A stretch of DNA of 64,000 nucleotides from the NCBI GenBank assembly GCA_947453625.1, contig CANGHK010000007.1, positions 1 through 64,000 on the forward strand. The letters run 5' to 3'. Below the pieces are notes generated by a model. The model was not told where the DNA came from. It was given only the letters and a program-made list of their open reading frames with translations, and ran no database searches. The position numbers and the translations under genes were made by a program. The DNA is from Burkholderiales bacterium (GTDB lineage Bacteria > Pseudomonadota > Gammaproteobacteria > Burkholderiales > Burkholderiaceae_C). Numbering within the stretch: the stretch's first letter is position 1; every line of letters starts with the position of its first letter. Shown here piece by piece: positions 1 through 7,748 of this stretch.

Positions 1-1
1 G

Positions 2-1630
2 CTAGAACGGAACATCCGGCCAGACGTTCTCCGAACAGTCTTGAGAACGATTCGCGCCACGGGATTGCGCCGTGGAATTCCAGATTGGACTCGCTACCGG
101 CCTTGCGGGCGATAGAGGTCGTGGGGCGGTTTTGGCCGCTCCACACCGGGAGTGCGCTGCATGCGCCGCTGAGAGACTTGTCCTCGCCTTCGACCAGAAC
201 GACCATACATGCTTTGCCCGATTCCTCACGGGTAGGGCAAAGGTGACATGGTCGCCGTTGCGGGTCGGCGCGGTGGCCTCCCGCACGGTCGCACGCTCGG
301 ACAGTCCCAAACCTCGACGGGCGATGGCGTAAGCCGCGCCCTGGTGAACTGAAATTCCTTTTACTTGGGCGAAATTGATCGCCCCGATCACCGACGTGTA
401 GGCCGGGTTGACCTCGATCACCTCGACGCCGGCCCGAAATGCCGCCGCTTTGACGGATGAGGCGATCTTGTTGCAGGACAACGACGAGAGCAGCCGGGCT
501 TGTTTTGACTTCACTGCCTCGAGTTCGGCCTTCTTCTTCTGGAAGTTCAGCGCTTCCATCACCACAGGCTTGCCGGCTGCGCGCGCCTGATCGATGAACC
601 GCACCGCAGCATCCCCGATCAATGCCTTGGCCTGATCGGTGGTCTTCCCGTAGGTGACCAGATGGATGCGCCGGGTGTCGATCAGGTTGCCGAACCGATC
701 CGTTTCGGACACGGCCAGATGATCCGCATTGATGTCCACGCCGACGGCGCCAAGCGCCTTGTGCGATCTTGTCTCAACGGGCTGGGCTTGGACGCTGACG
801 AATATCCGCCAGCCTGCGTCGTCTCGAACGAATCGGTAGCTGAGCGCGGTTCCCACCCGCTTGACAGTTGGCTTGCCAGCCTTGGTCTGACCGTGAATGC
901 GTTCGCTGCTGGCCAGCGCCGCGACGATCGATGGGTGCCCATAGGCGAAGGCGATACCGCGCACTACGGTGTGTGTGCCGTGCGCGACCAATGAGTCGGG
1001 CAGCCGGATCTGAAGGTCCAGCGAACCGTCGGCAGCCACAGAGGCCTGACATGATTGATTGCCGGCCGTCTCGTCCTGGCTCCCCAGCACGAAGAATTGG
1101 CGGGTGCGGGCTTGGTCCCAATCGCGCTTCCATGCCGCGTGGTTGTCGTAGCCGTTGGCGGCGAGATCGAACTGCGCGTGAAACAGCTTCTTGCTGCCAA
1201 AGCACAGCCGCACCGCTCCGGCGGCGTGATCGGCCTTCATCGCGGCAAGACGGCTGCGCATGGCGGCCAACCGGCGCTTCTTCTGGTGCAGCTTGTTGGT
1301 GCCGGACGCCTTTGCCTCGAGTTTCTTGATGACCTTGGTCGCTCTCTTGATGCGAGTCTCTGTCTCGCTTATCAGTTCTGGCCGACGTTCCTTGATGGAC
1401 GCGATCTTTCCGTCGAGACCGACCCTCATGGCGTTGAACTGACGGGCCGAGATACCGAAACGAGGCAGGAATTCGCGCTTGATGTCGTTGAGCGCCCCGC
1501 CCGCCTGAATCGCAGCGAACAAACTGCGTTCGGCCTTGCCATACAGTTCCGCGTAAGCGTCGAGTGCGCTTGTTTGCGCCTGATCGAGAACCGGGCGGGT
1601 CTGGTACGTGAAGACGGGGCGGTCGCTCAC
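2..1630 (-). CDS. tnpB: TnpB-family RuvC-like protein (OrfB of an IS607-type element)
   Basis: About 542 residues. TnpB proteins are RNA-guided RuvC-type nucleases of IS200/IS605 and IS607 elements and the ancestors of Cas12. RuvC-I is visible as GVDIN (Asp near residue 297) and RuvC-II as VVMEALNF (Glu near 358). At RuvC-III the usual D-x-N-A-A is replaced by HQGAA near residue 428, and no CxxC zinc ribbon precedes it; instead there is a VNPAYTSVIG stretch. This matches a known divergent group of TnpB-like proteins. The GTG at 1630 overlaps the tnpA stop as GTGA, which fits translational coupling, so I prefer it to an upstream ATG at 1717. The stop lies at 2-4, so the frame is complete. Whether it cleaves DNA cannot be judged here. 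Confidence 0.85.
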   Translation of the reverse strand: MSDRPVFTYQTRPVLDQAQTSALDAYAELYGKAERSLFAAIQAGGALNDIKREFLPRFGISARQFNAMRVGLDGKIASIKERRPELISETETRIKRATKVIKKLEAKASGTNKLHQKKRRLAAMRSRLAAMKADHAAGAVRLCFGSKKLFHAQFDLAANGYDNHAAWKRDWDQARTRQFFVLGSQDETAGNQSCQASVAADGSLDLQIRLPDSLVAHGTHTVVRGIAFAYGHPSIVAALASSERIHGQTKAGKPTVKRVGTALSYRFVRDDAGWRIFVSVQAQPVETRSHKALGAVGVDINADHLAVSETDRFGNLIDTRRIHLVTYGKTTDQAKALIGDAAVRFIDQARAAGKPVVMEALNFQKKKAELEAVKSKQARLLSSLSCNKIASSVKAAAFRAGVEVIEVNPAYTSVIGAINFAQVKGISVHQGAAYAIARRGLGLSERATVREATAPTRNGDHVTFALPVRNRAKHVWSFWSKARTSLSAAHAAHSRCGAAKTAPRPLSPARPVASPIWNSTAQSRGANRSQDCSENVWPDVPF

Positions 1631-1979
1631 GGCGTCGTCTCGTGATCGTCTTGCAATGCGGCCATCGCCTTTTGTGCACGGTGTTGCGCAGACCGCTTGC
1701 CGTAGAGACGGGCGCACAGGGATGTCAGCACTTCGGTCATGTCGCGCACGATGTCGTCCTTCATTTCGTCCGGTTCGATGACCATGATGCGCCGGTTCTG
1801 TGCAGCCAGTGCGGCCTCGACGTAGTCGAAGCCGAACCGTGTCAACCGCTCACGGTGTTCTACCAGGATGATTTGTATTTGCGGATTTTTCAACAGGCGC
1901 AACATGTTCCGGCTTTCCACATGCGCCCTGTGGTTTTATAGCCAATGCCCTGAAGTTCAGCCCATACGCTCAGTTTCAT
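1627..1979 (-). pseudogene. tnpA: IS607-type serine recombinase TnpA, internally deleted
   Basis: Reading from an ATG at 1979, the first codons give MKLSVWAELQGIGYKT, the MerR-like helix-turn-helix start of IS607 transposases. After about 24 residues the frame breaks. A second frame from a GTG at 1920 gives the conserved C-terminal part: LLKNP, VEHRERLTRFGFDY and ARLYGKRS. The intervening segment, roughly 80 residues with the catalytic serine region, is absent, and the two parts are in different frames. The C-terminal piece (about 97 codons) may still be translated and runs into tnpB. The protein should not catalyse recombination. Confidence 0.8.
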
Positions 1980-2018
1980 GGTCTCCATATTGGAATCAAT
2001 ACCCATATTCGTAAACAC

Positions 2019-2512
2019 TTATTCCAGCAGCTGACAACCCTCGGGGTTCAGGCGGTAGCTGTCACTGACGCGGGCCGGCTGGCTGGCCAGCACCTGCGGG
2101 TAGAGCACGACGATGCGGTTGGCCTCGGCTCAGCAGTTGTAGCCGGCGCCGGGGATACGGTTCAACCCCTGCTGCAGCGCCCCGGGTTGGCCGGGCACGA
2201 GCAGTGGTACATCGCCGTGCTGACCGCGCCGCGCGAGCAGCCGTAGGTCCCGCTGGCCAGCACCGCGGCGCCGGCCAGCGTGCCCGAGAGCGCGACATGG
2301 AACTGCCCGGCCATATAGGCCCCGGACGACAGCCCCGACACCGCGTGACACCGTGACGCCGCCAGCCCCAGCCCCAGCGCCGGCGCCGGCAGCGGCAGCG
2401 GCGACAGCCGGTTCGCGCGTGGCGTGGCCGCCCCGGCCCCCGTCGCCGCATTGGCGAGGCTGACAGCCAGGGCCAGCCACACCGCCAGACCTAACGCGCT
2501 TTGCCGCACCAC
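2019..2512 (-). pseudogene. Poly(3-hydroxybutyrate) depolymerase-like gene, degraded
   Basis: One frame gives a signal-peptide-like start followed by VSGLSSGAYMAGQFHVALSG, the lipase-box region of extracellular PHB depolymerases (nucleophile Ser in G-L-S-S-G). It stops at 2162. A second frame resumes with AGYNC, a TGA where family members carry Trp, then AEANRIVVLYPQVLAS and NPEGC, which resemble the C-terminal part. A large middle segment is missing, at least one frameshift and one stop are present, and the last residues (QLLE) differ from the usual Trp-rich end. The gene is therefore dead. Its 3' end lies about 40 bp from the tnpA start, so the IS607-type insertion may have removed the terminus. 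GTG at 2512 is only the likely original start. Confidence 0.75.
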
Positions 2513-2732
2513 GGTGCCTTGCTGCTGTCCATGCCCGCTTCCTGGCGCCTTGATGCCGAGCCGGCAGCGTACCCACCCTACGCCCACTGCGCTTGCGGCG
2601 CGTCGACGGCGCGACAAGGCCCGGTGGCAAGACCCCTCTTGCCCTTGCGCGCGCTGGCGAATGGTGGACCGGGGTGCTACATCAGCCCACCGTCAAACCC
2701 AAGCTGGGTTTCTCTGGTAGTTGCGTTTACTC

Positions 2733-2788
2733 AAATTTTTCCGATGAAATGCTGGTTGGCTTGTCGGTGGGAAATTTCCGATGAGATG
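2733..2788 (+). repeat. Two direct repeats upstream of the PEP-CTERM gene, possible activator sites
   Basis: Two near-identical copies sharing TTTCCGATGA followed by (A/G)ATG lie at 2733-2751 and 2772-2788, 37 bp apart. They sit about 120-170 bp before the predicted -24/-12 element, the usual range for sigma-54 enhancer sites. A short inverted repeat (ACTCA/TGAGT, 2854-2870) lies closer in. Otherwise 2513-2904 shows no gene and is more AT-rich than the flanks from about 2720 on. The activator-site role is inferred. Confidence 0.35.
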
Positions 2789-2904
2789 TCGCTTTTCCTG
2801 ATGGTCACCAGTCGGGACCCGGCCTGCGCCATGAACCTGTCGATTTTTCTTACACTCAATTTCAGTGAGTTAATAAAGTCATTTATTGACAACTACTTGG
2901 CGGG

Positions 2905-2922
2905 TTGGCACGTATTGTGCTT
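2905..2922 (+). promoter_or_regulatory. Sigma-54 (-24/-12) promoter for the PEP-CTERM protein gene
   Basis: TTGGCACGTATTGTGCTT has GG at 2907-2908 and GC at 2919-2920 with exactly ten bases between them. It matches TGGCACG in full and is close to TTGC at the -12 element. Transcription would start near 2932, giving a leader of about 95 bases before the ATG at 3026. PEP-CTERM genes in related bacteria are known to depend on RpoN with the PrsK/PrsR two-component pair, so position and consensus agree. PrsK and PrsR are not in this window. Confidence 0.75.
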
Positions 2923-3025
2923 CTAAATTTTCTGTGTGCTTGGATGGATTGGCTTCCGCTGTTCGCTGTCGCCACATTTCGCGGATAACGGGAATGATTT
3001 TTCAACGCATTGGAGGGTTTTGATC

Positions 3026-3808
3026 ATGATCAAAAAAAACGGGTTGCTCGTGGCAGCAACGCTGGTCGCTCTTGCCTCGGGCGCGGCGCAGGCAAACACG
3101 GTCGCCCTGTCGAATATCGAGGCCCTGTGGTATGACGGCACGCCGGCCGCGAACGTGACGTATCTCAACAACCCATCAACCATCACCGCCTCGGCGCGAT
3201 GGGGTGTTCCGGCGGGCGGCGCGGGTCCAAGCGGCTACGACTTCAAGATTGCAACGCAGCCGCTCACCTTTGTAGTCCCGCCGTCGCCGGCGCCCAACCA
3301 GGTGTTGGGAACGTTCACCCACCTGAACCAGCCGATCAATGCCGGATCGAGCATCACCGGCATCAAGCTCAGCATAGGCGCGGATGTCGTGATCAACGGG
3401 GCGGCATTTGTCAGGAAAACCTTCAACTACAACTTCGACCATTGGGAGACGCCGAACGCAGACAACCCCTGCGCCGACGGCGGAACCGTCGGCATCGGTG
3501 TCAACGTCAATGGCTGTGCCGACCGCGTGATTGCCCATTGGTCGTCGGTGTCCGACAGCTTCACGGTAGGCACCGACACCTACACGCTGAACGTGGTGGG
3601 TTTCTCGTTGACCCCGAACGGCCTCAACCCCTTCACGTCGTTCTGGACCGCCGAGCAAAACAACAATGTTGCCTACCTGCTGGCCAATGTCGCGCTCACC
3701 AGCGATGTGCAAAATGCGCCCGAGCCGGGATCGATGGCCTTGGTCGGACTGGCGCTGGCGGGGATGGGCTTGGTGCGCTCCGCCAAGTTCTCCAAGCCCA
3801 AGGTCTGA
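3026..3808 (+). CDS. THxN-family PEP-CTERM sorting-domain protein
   Basis: 260 residues. MIKKNGLLVAATLVALASG is a clear Sec signal peptide. The body contains THLN near residues 98-101, the signature naming the THxN family of PEP-CTERM proteins, and a Cys pair in a Gly-rich loop (NPCADGG, NVNGCADR). The end is a sorting signal: PEP at 232-234, a hydrophobic segment (MALVGLALAGMGL) and a basic tail. Such proteins are exported, cleaved by exosortase (XrtA/EpsH) and linked to the surface or exopolysaccharide. ATG 3026 is preferred to an in-frame 2936 start because a GGAGG lies ten bases before it and the signal peptide begins there. A sigma-54 promoter precedes it. No exosortase gene is present here. 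Confidence 0.88.
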   Translation: MIKKNGLLVAATLVALASGAAQANTVALSNIEALWYDGTPAANVTYLNNPSTITASARWGVPAGGAGPSGYDFKIATQPLTFVVPPSPAPNQVLGTFTHLNQPINAGSSITGIKLSIGADVVINGAAFVRKTFNYNFDHWETPNADNPCADGGTVGIGVNVNGCADRVIAHWSSVSDSFTVGTDTYTLNVVGFSLTPNGLNPFTSFWTAEQNNNVAYLLANVALTSDVQNAPEPGSMALVGLALAGMGLVRSAKFSKPKV

Positions 3809-4022
3809 GGTCGCGGCACGGGCTGGGGCTGCGGTGGGTGCGGGCCACAGTCCGCGGCGCACCGGTCCGAGTCGGCGGGCTTGAGCGACTGGCATGCCGC
3901 CCGCAGCGAGTTGCTGCCGGTGCCTGCAGCCTTGGCGCCTCAAGCACCGGACGCCGATGACGAAGGGGCGGGGCGCCCTCATCGACGATTCCCAAGCTTC
4001 GCCCGTCCCTCAGGGGGCGCGG

Positions 4023-4040
4023 GTGGCATTCAGCTTGCAT
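4023..4040 (+). promoter_or_regulatory. Second sigma-54 (-24/-12) promoter, upstream of prsT
   Basis: GTGGCATTCAGCTTGCAT has GG at 4025-4026 and GC at 4037-4038 with ten bases between, and a perfect TTGCA at the -12 element. Transcription would start near 4050, leaving a leader of about 230 bases before the preferred GTG at 4282. A weaker match with the same spacing (TGGCATG...CCGCA) lies about 130 bp upstream, near 3890. The rest of 3809-4281 shows no gene, only a short AGGCC tandem around 4052-4070. Confidence 0.6.
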
Positions 4041-4281
4041 GTACCGGTCCCAGGCCAGGCCAGGCCAGGCCTGAGCCGTCAGCCGTGCGGCCGACCCCGC
4101 TTGCAAGATCGTGACGGATGTCCATGGATCTGCGAGCTCGCCGCACCGCACCCTGTTGGCTGTGCGCTTGGGCCTGCCCGCACGGCATCGCCCTGTGAAT
4201 AATGCGCGAGGCACGCGTTCGCGGCAGCGCGCCGCGCCCGGTCGGCCCGTGGCAGGCTCGGGCGCAGCCACAGGAGACCTT

Positions 4282-7200
4282 GTGACACGGACAGGAAGGC
4301 GATGGCGTGCGGCCGAAGCGGCCAGTTCCGGCCTGGCAGCCGGTCTGGTTTGTTTGGCTTTGATCTTGCTGCCGGGCTGCGGCGAACGTTCCGATCCGGA
4401 ATGGCTGGCAGCGGCGCAGCGCATGGTCGTCGAGCACGACAGCGCTGCTGCGATGGTCGAGCTCAAGAACCTGTTGCAGCGCAACCCCAACTCGGCGGCA
4501 GCGCGTCTTTTGCTGGGCAAGCTGATGTTCGAGTCAGGCGATCCCGCGGGTGCCGAAGTCGAATTGCGGCGTGCGCTGGCCGCCGGCCAAGCCGACAACG
4601 AGGTCTTGCCGCTACTGGCCCAGGTGATGCTGTCGCTGCGCCAGCCGGCGCAGTTGGTGGCGCAGTACGGCAAGGCCGAGCTGACCGACAAGCTGGCCGC
4701 TGCCGAGCTCAAGACCCAGCTCGCCGTCGCCCAGTTGGCCTTGGGTGCACGCGAAGGGGCCGACCAGGCGCTGGACCAGGCGCTGCAGCGCGTGCCCGAA
4801 CATGTCCCGGCGCTGGTGCTGCGCGCCAGGCTGCGCGCCGGGCGAGGCGAGACCGCTGCGGCGCTGTCCCAGGCCGACGAATTGCTGGCTCGGCTGCCCG
4901 GCGATGCCGAGGCCTGGCTGCTCAAGGCCGACCTGCTGCTCAATACCGGCGCCAGCGCGCCAGCGCTCGAGGCCTACCGCCGCGCTCTGGCGCTGCGGCC
5001 CGACCTGCTGGCCGCCCATCTGGCGCTCCTCAAGCAACTGATCCGCCAGCGCGACTACCCGGCCGCCACCCTGCAGTGGTCGGCGCTGCACAAGGCCTGG
5101 CCACGGCACCCGTTGACGCTGCAGTTCGAAGCCCTGCTCGCACTGCAGAGCGGCGATGCCAAACGCACTCAGGAGATCTGCCAGTTGTTGCTGCGCGGCC
5201 AGGCCGAGAACCCGCAACTGCTGTTCCTGGCCGGCCAGGCCGAGTTCAAGCTGGGCGCGCTGGCCAAGGCCGAGTCGCTGTTTGCCAAAGCCGTTCAGCT
5301 GGCACCCCGGGCCACGGCACCTCGCCTCTTGCTGGCCGAGGTTTACCTGCGCAGTGGCCAGGCTGAGAAGGCGCTGGCCAGCCTCAAGCCACTGCTCGAC
5401 GACAAGGCCGGCAGTGCCGATGCCTTGAGCGTGGCCGCGCGGGCGCAGATGTTGGCGGGCGACGCCCAGGCGGCCGAGGCCAGCCTGCTGCGCGCGGCCA
5501 AGCTCAAGCCGGCGGACAGCCGAATCCGCACCGCAGCCGCGCTGAGCCAACTCGGCAAGGGCCGCGACAACGAGGTTTTTGCCGAACTCGAGGCGCTGGC
5601 CCAGGCTGACGGCGGCGGTGCGGTGAATCTGGCCTTGTTCAACGCTCGACTGGCCCGCAATGACTTTGACGGTGCGCTGAAGGCGCTGGACGCCCTGGCC
5701 GCCAAGCAGACCGAGCAAGCCCTGCCCGATTACCTGCGCGGTCGGGTGGCGTTGCAGCGCGACGACCCGGCCGCCGCGCGCAAGCACTTCGAGGCGGCGC
5801 TGGCCAAGCAGGCTGACTATTTTCCGGCCTTGTCCCGCCTCGCCGCGCTCGATGCCCGGGAGGGCCGGGCCGATGCCGCGCGGGCCAGGCTGGAGGCTGC
5901 GCTGCAGAGTGCGCCCGACAACAGCCAGGCCTTGATGATGCTGGCCGCGCTGGGCGAGCGCGCTGGCGCCGACCCGCAAGAGGTCGGAGCACTGCTGCAG
6001 GACGCGGTCAAGGCCCAGCCCGCCGACGCCAGGGCGCGCGCGGCGCTGATCGATCACCAACTGGCGACCGGTGGCCAGGCGCTGGCCCTGGCGGCAGCGC
6101 AGAGCGCGGTGGCCGCGGTGCCCAACGATCCTGGTCTGCTCGACCGGCTGGGGCGGCTGCAGCAAGACAGCGGTGACCTCAACCAGGCGCTGATCAGCTT
6201 CACCCAGATGGCCAGTCTGCAGCCGAAAGCGGCGTTGCCCCTGTTGCGCCTGGCCGAGGTGCAGTTGGCAGCCCGCAACATCGACGCGGCAGCCTCGAGC
6301 GTGCAGCGCGCCATGGACATCGAGCCCGACTCGCTGCTGGCGCAGCGCTCCGGGGTGATCGTCGCGCTTCGCAGGAAGCATCCGGCGCAGGCGCTGGCGA
6401 TCGCCCGCAAGGTGCAGAGCCAGCGCACTGACGAGGCGGTCGGCTTCATGCTGGAAGCCGAGATCGAGCTCGCGCAAGATCACGGCGACAGCGCGGTGAC
6501 GGCTTACCGCCAGGCGCTGGCCAAACCCGATGGCGCCGAGGCGGCGCTTCGGCTGCATGCGCTGCTGCTCAAGACCCGGCAGAGCGCCGAGGCCGATCAG
6601 TTGGCTGAACAATGGCTGAAGGACCACCCGCAGGACGCGGTGTTCCTGTCGCATCTCGGCACGGCGGCAATGTCCCAGGACCAGTTGGCACTGGCCGAGA
6701 CCCGCTTTCGCGACGTGCTCAAACTGCTGCCCGACAACCCGGCCGCGCTGAACAACCTGGCTTTCGCGCTGGTCCGGCAGCACAAACCCGGCGCGGTGGC
6801 GATCGCCGAGAGCGCGGTCAAGCTGGCGCCCGACGCGCCGGCGCTGCTCGACACATTGGCGCAGGCCTATGCCGAAGAAAACCAGCTCGACAAGGCGATC
6901 CGGACCCAGGCCAAGGCGGTCGACATGGCGCCGCAGGACGGCGCACTGAGGCTGACCTTGGTCAAGCTGAACCTGCGCGCCGGGGTCAAGGACAGCGCCC
7001 AGTCCGAGCTCGACAAGCTGACCCAATTGGGCCGTGGGTTTGCGGGCCAGGAGGAAGTTGAACGCCTGCGCAAACAGATCGGGTTGGCGCCGGTCAGCCC
7101 GGCCACGGCCCCGCCGCCGGCGCGCCCGTCATCAAGATCGCGCGATGCCTGGAGCCAAGCCCGCAACGTGGCGATGGCGGCCGGTGTGGCCGTCGCGCTG

Positions 7201-7725
7201 GCCTTCCCACTGCTGCTGCTGATCGCCGCCCGCCGCCCGCCCGCCTTCGTCGTCAAGCGCGAGATCGCCATCGACGCGCCGGTGCAGCGCGTCTTCGACC
7301 TGCTGCAAGACCTCAAGCAGTGGGAACACTGGTCGGGCTGGCCGCAGTTCGGGCCGGCGATGAGCCGCCGCTTCAACCAGACCGCCGGCCGCGGCGCTTA
7401 CTGCACCTGGCAGGACAAGCGCCGCCATGCCGAGGGGTCGGTCGAGATCGTCGCGCTGCATGCCCCCAGCAAACTGGTGATCGAGCTGACCTTCAGCCGG
7501 CCCGATGAGGCCATCCACCTGGCCGAAATCGCGCTCGCTACCGACCCCGCCGGCGCCACGCGGGTGCAGTGGACCGCGCGCGGTCCGGCGCCGTTCTGGC
7601 AGCGTGTGGCTGGGGTGTTGCGCAGCATCGACAAGCGCGTCGGCAAGTCGCTGAGCGCCGACCTGGCGCGCTTGAAAGCCGCCGCCGAGGCCGCGCCCGC
7701 GGCCCAGCAAGTGCTGGCGGCCTAG
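4282..7725 (+). CDS. prsT: PrsT-like TPR-repeat lipoprotein fused to a transmembrane helix and SRPBCC domain
   Basis: 1147 residues from GTG 4282, chosen because AGGAG lies five bases upstream and a lipoprotein signal follows (basic start, hydrophobic run, LLPGC with Cys at 33). Residues about 35-950 are near-continuous tetratricopeptide repeats, as in PrsT, the TPR lipoprotein of XrtA/PEP-CTERM systems (usually about 900-930 residues). After a Pro-rich linker comes a hydrophobic helix at about 962-985, followed by basic residues. Then an SRPBCC/polyketide-cyclase-like domain runs from about 986 to 1147 (start VVKREIAIDAPVQRVFDLL, with WEHWSGWP). Free-standing SRPBCC proteins often have just such an N-terminal helix, so this looks like a fusion. 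With the TPRs exported, the helix would place SRPBCC in the cytoplasm. A sigma-54-type promoter lies upstream. Confidence 0.85.
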   Translation: MTRTGRRWRAAEAASSGLAAGLVCLALILLPGCGERSDPEWLAAAQRMVVEHDSAAAMVELKNLLQRNPNSAAARLLLGKLMFESGDPAGAEVELRRALAAGQADNEVLPLLAQVMLSLRQPAQLVAQYGKAELTDKLAAAELKTQLAVAQLALGAREGADQALDQALQRVPEHVPALVLRARLRAGRGETAAALSQADELLARLPGDAEAWLLKADLLLNTGASAPALEAYRRALALRPDLLAAHLALLKQLIRQRDYPAATLQWSALHKAWPRHPLTLQFEALLALQSGDAKRTQEICQLLLRGQAENPQLLFLAGQAEFKLGALAKAESLFAKAVQLAPRATAPRLLLAEVYLRSGQAEKALASLKPLLDDKAGSADALSVAARAQMLAGDAQAAEASLLRAAKLKPADSRIRTAAALSQLGKGRDNEVFAELEALAQADGGGAVNLALFNARLARNDFDGALKALDALAAKQTEQALPDYLRGRVALQRDDPAAARKHFEAALAKQADYFPALSRLAALDAREGRADAARARLEAALQSAPDNSQALMMLAALGERAGADPQEVGALLQDAVKAQPADARARAALIDHQLATGGQALALAAAQSAVAAVPNDPGLLDRLGRLQQDSGDLNQALISFTQMASLQPKAALPLLRLAEVQLAARNIDAAASSVQRAMDIEPDSLLAQRSGVIVALRRKHPAQALAIARKVQSQRTDEAVGFMLEAEIELAQDHGDSAVTAYRQALAKPDGAEAALRLHALLLKTRQSAEADQLAEQWLKDHPQDAVFLSHLGTAAMSQDQLALAETRFRDVLKLLPDNPAALNNLAFALVRQHKPGAVAIAESAVKLAPDAPALLDTLAQAYAEENQLDKAIRTQAKAVDMAPQDGALRLTLVKLNLRAGVKDSAQSELDKLTQLGRGFAGQEEVERLRKQIGLAPVSPATAPPPARPSSRSRDAWSQARNVAMAAGVAVALAFPLLLLIAARRPPAFVVKREIAIDAPVQRVFDLLQDLKQWEHWSGWPQFGPAMSRRFNQTAGRGAYCTWQDKRRHAEGSVEIVALHAPSKLVIELTFSRPDEAIHLAEIALATDPAGATRVQWTARGPAPFWQRVAGVLRSIDKRVGKSLSADLARLKAAAEAAPAAQQVLAA

Positions 7726-7748
7726 CCCCGGACCCGGCGCCGCTCGGC

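Larger units (their letters stand above)
1..2030 (-). mobile_element. IS607-type insertion element remnant (tnpA remnant plus tnpB)
   Basis: The pair is a MerR-HTH/serine-recombinase tnpA remnant followed by tnpB, whose GTG start overlaps the tnpA stop. This is the layout of IS607-family elements, which move through a serine recombinase and lack long terminal inverted repeats. The outer ends are therefore not visible. The left limit lies at or beyond base 1. The right limit is set only by the start of tnpA (1979) and the depolymerase remnant (ends 2019). The element cannot be autonomous because its recombinase is internally deleted. Confidence 0.7.

Noticed and set aside
3880..3910. Another -24/-12-like site (TGGCATG...CCGCA)
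   Set aside because: Spacing is right but the -12 half is poor; the match at 4023-4040 is clearly better and closer to prsT.
4612..7026. 800-codon minus-strand open frame opposite prsT
   Set aside because: Low-complexity Gln/Leu/Gly/Arg composition mirrors the TPR coding strand; no start signal or homology.
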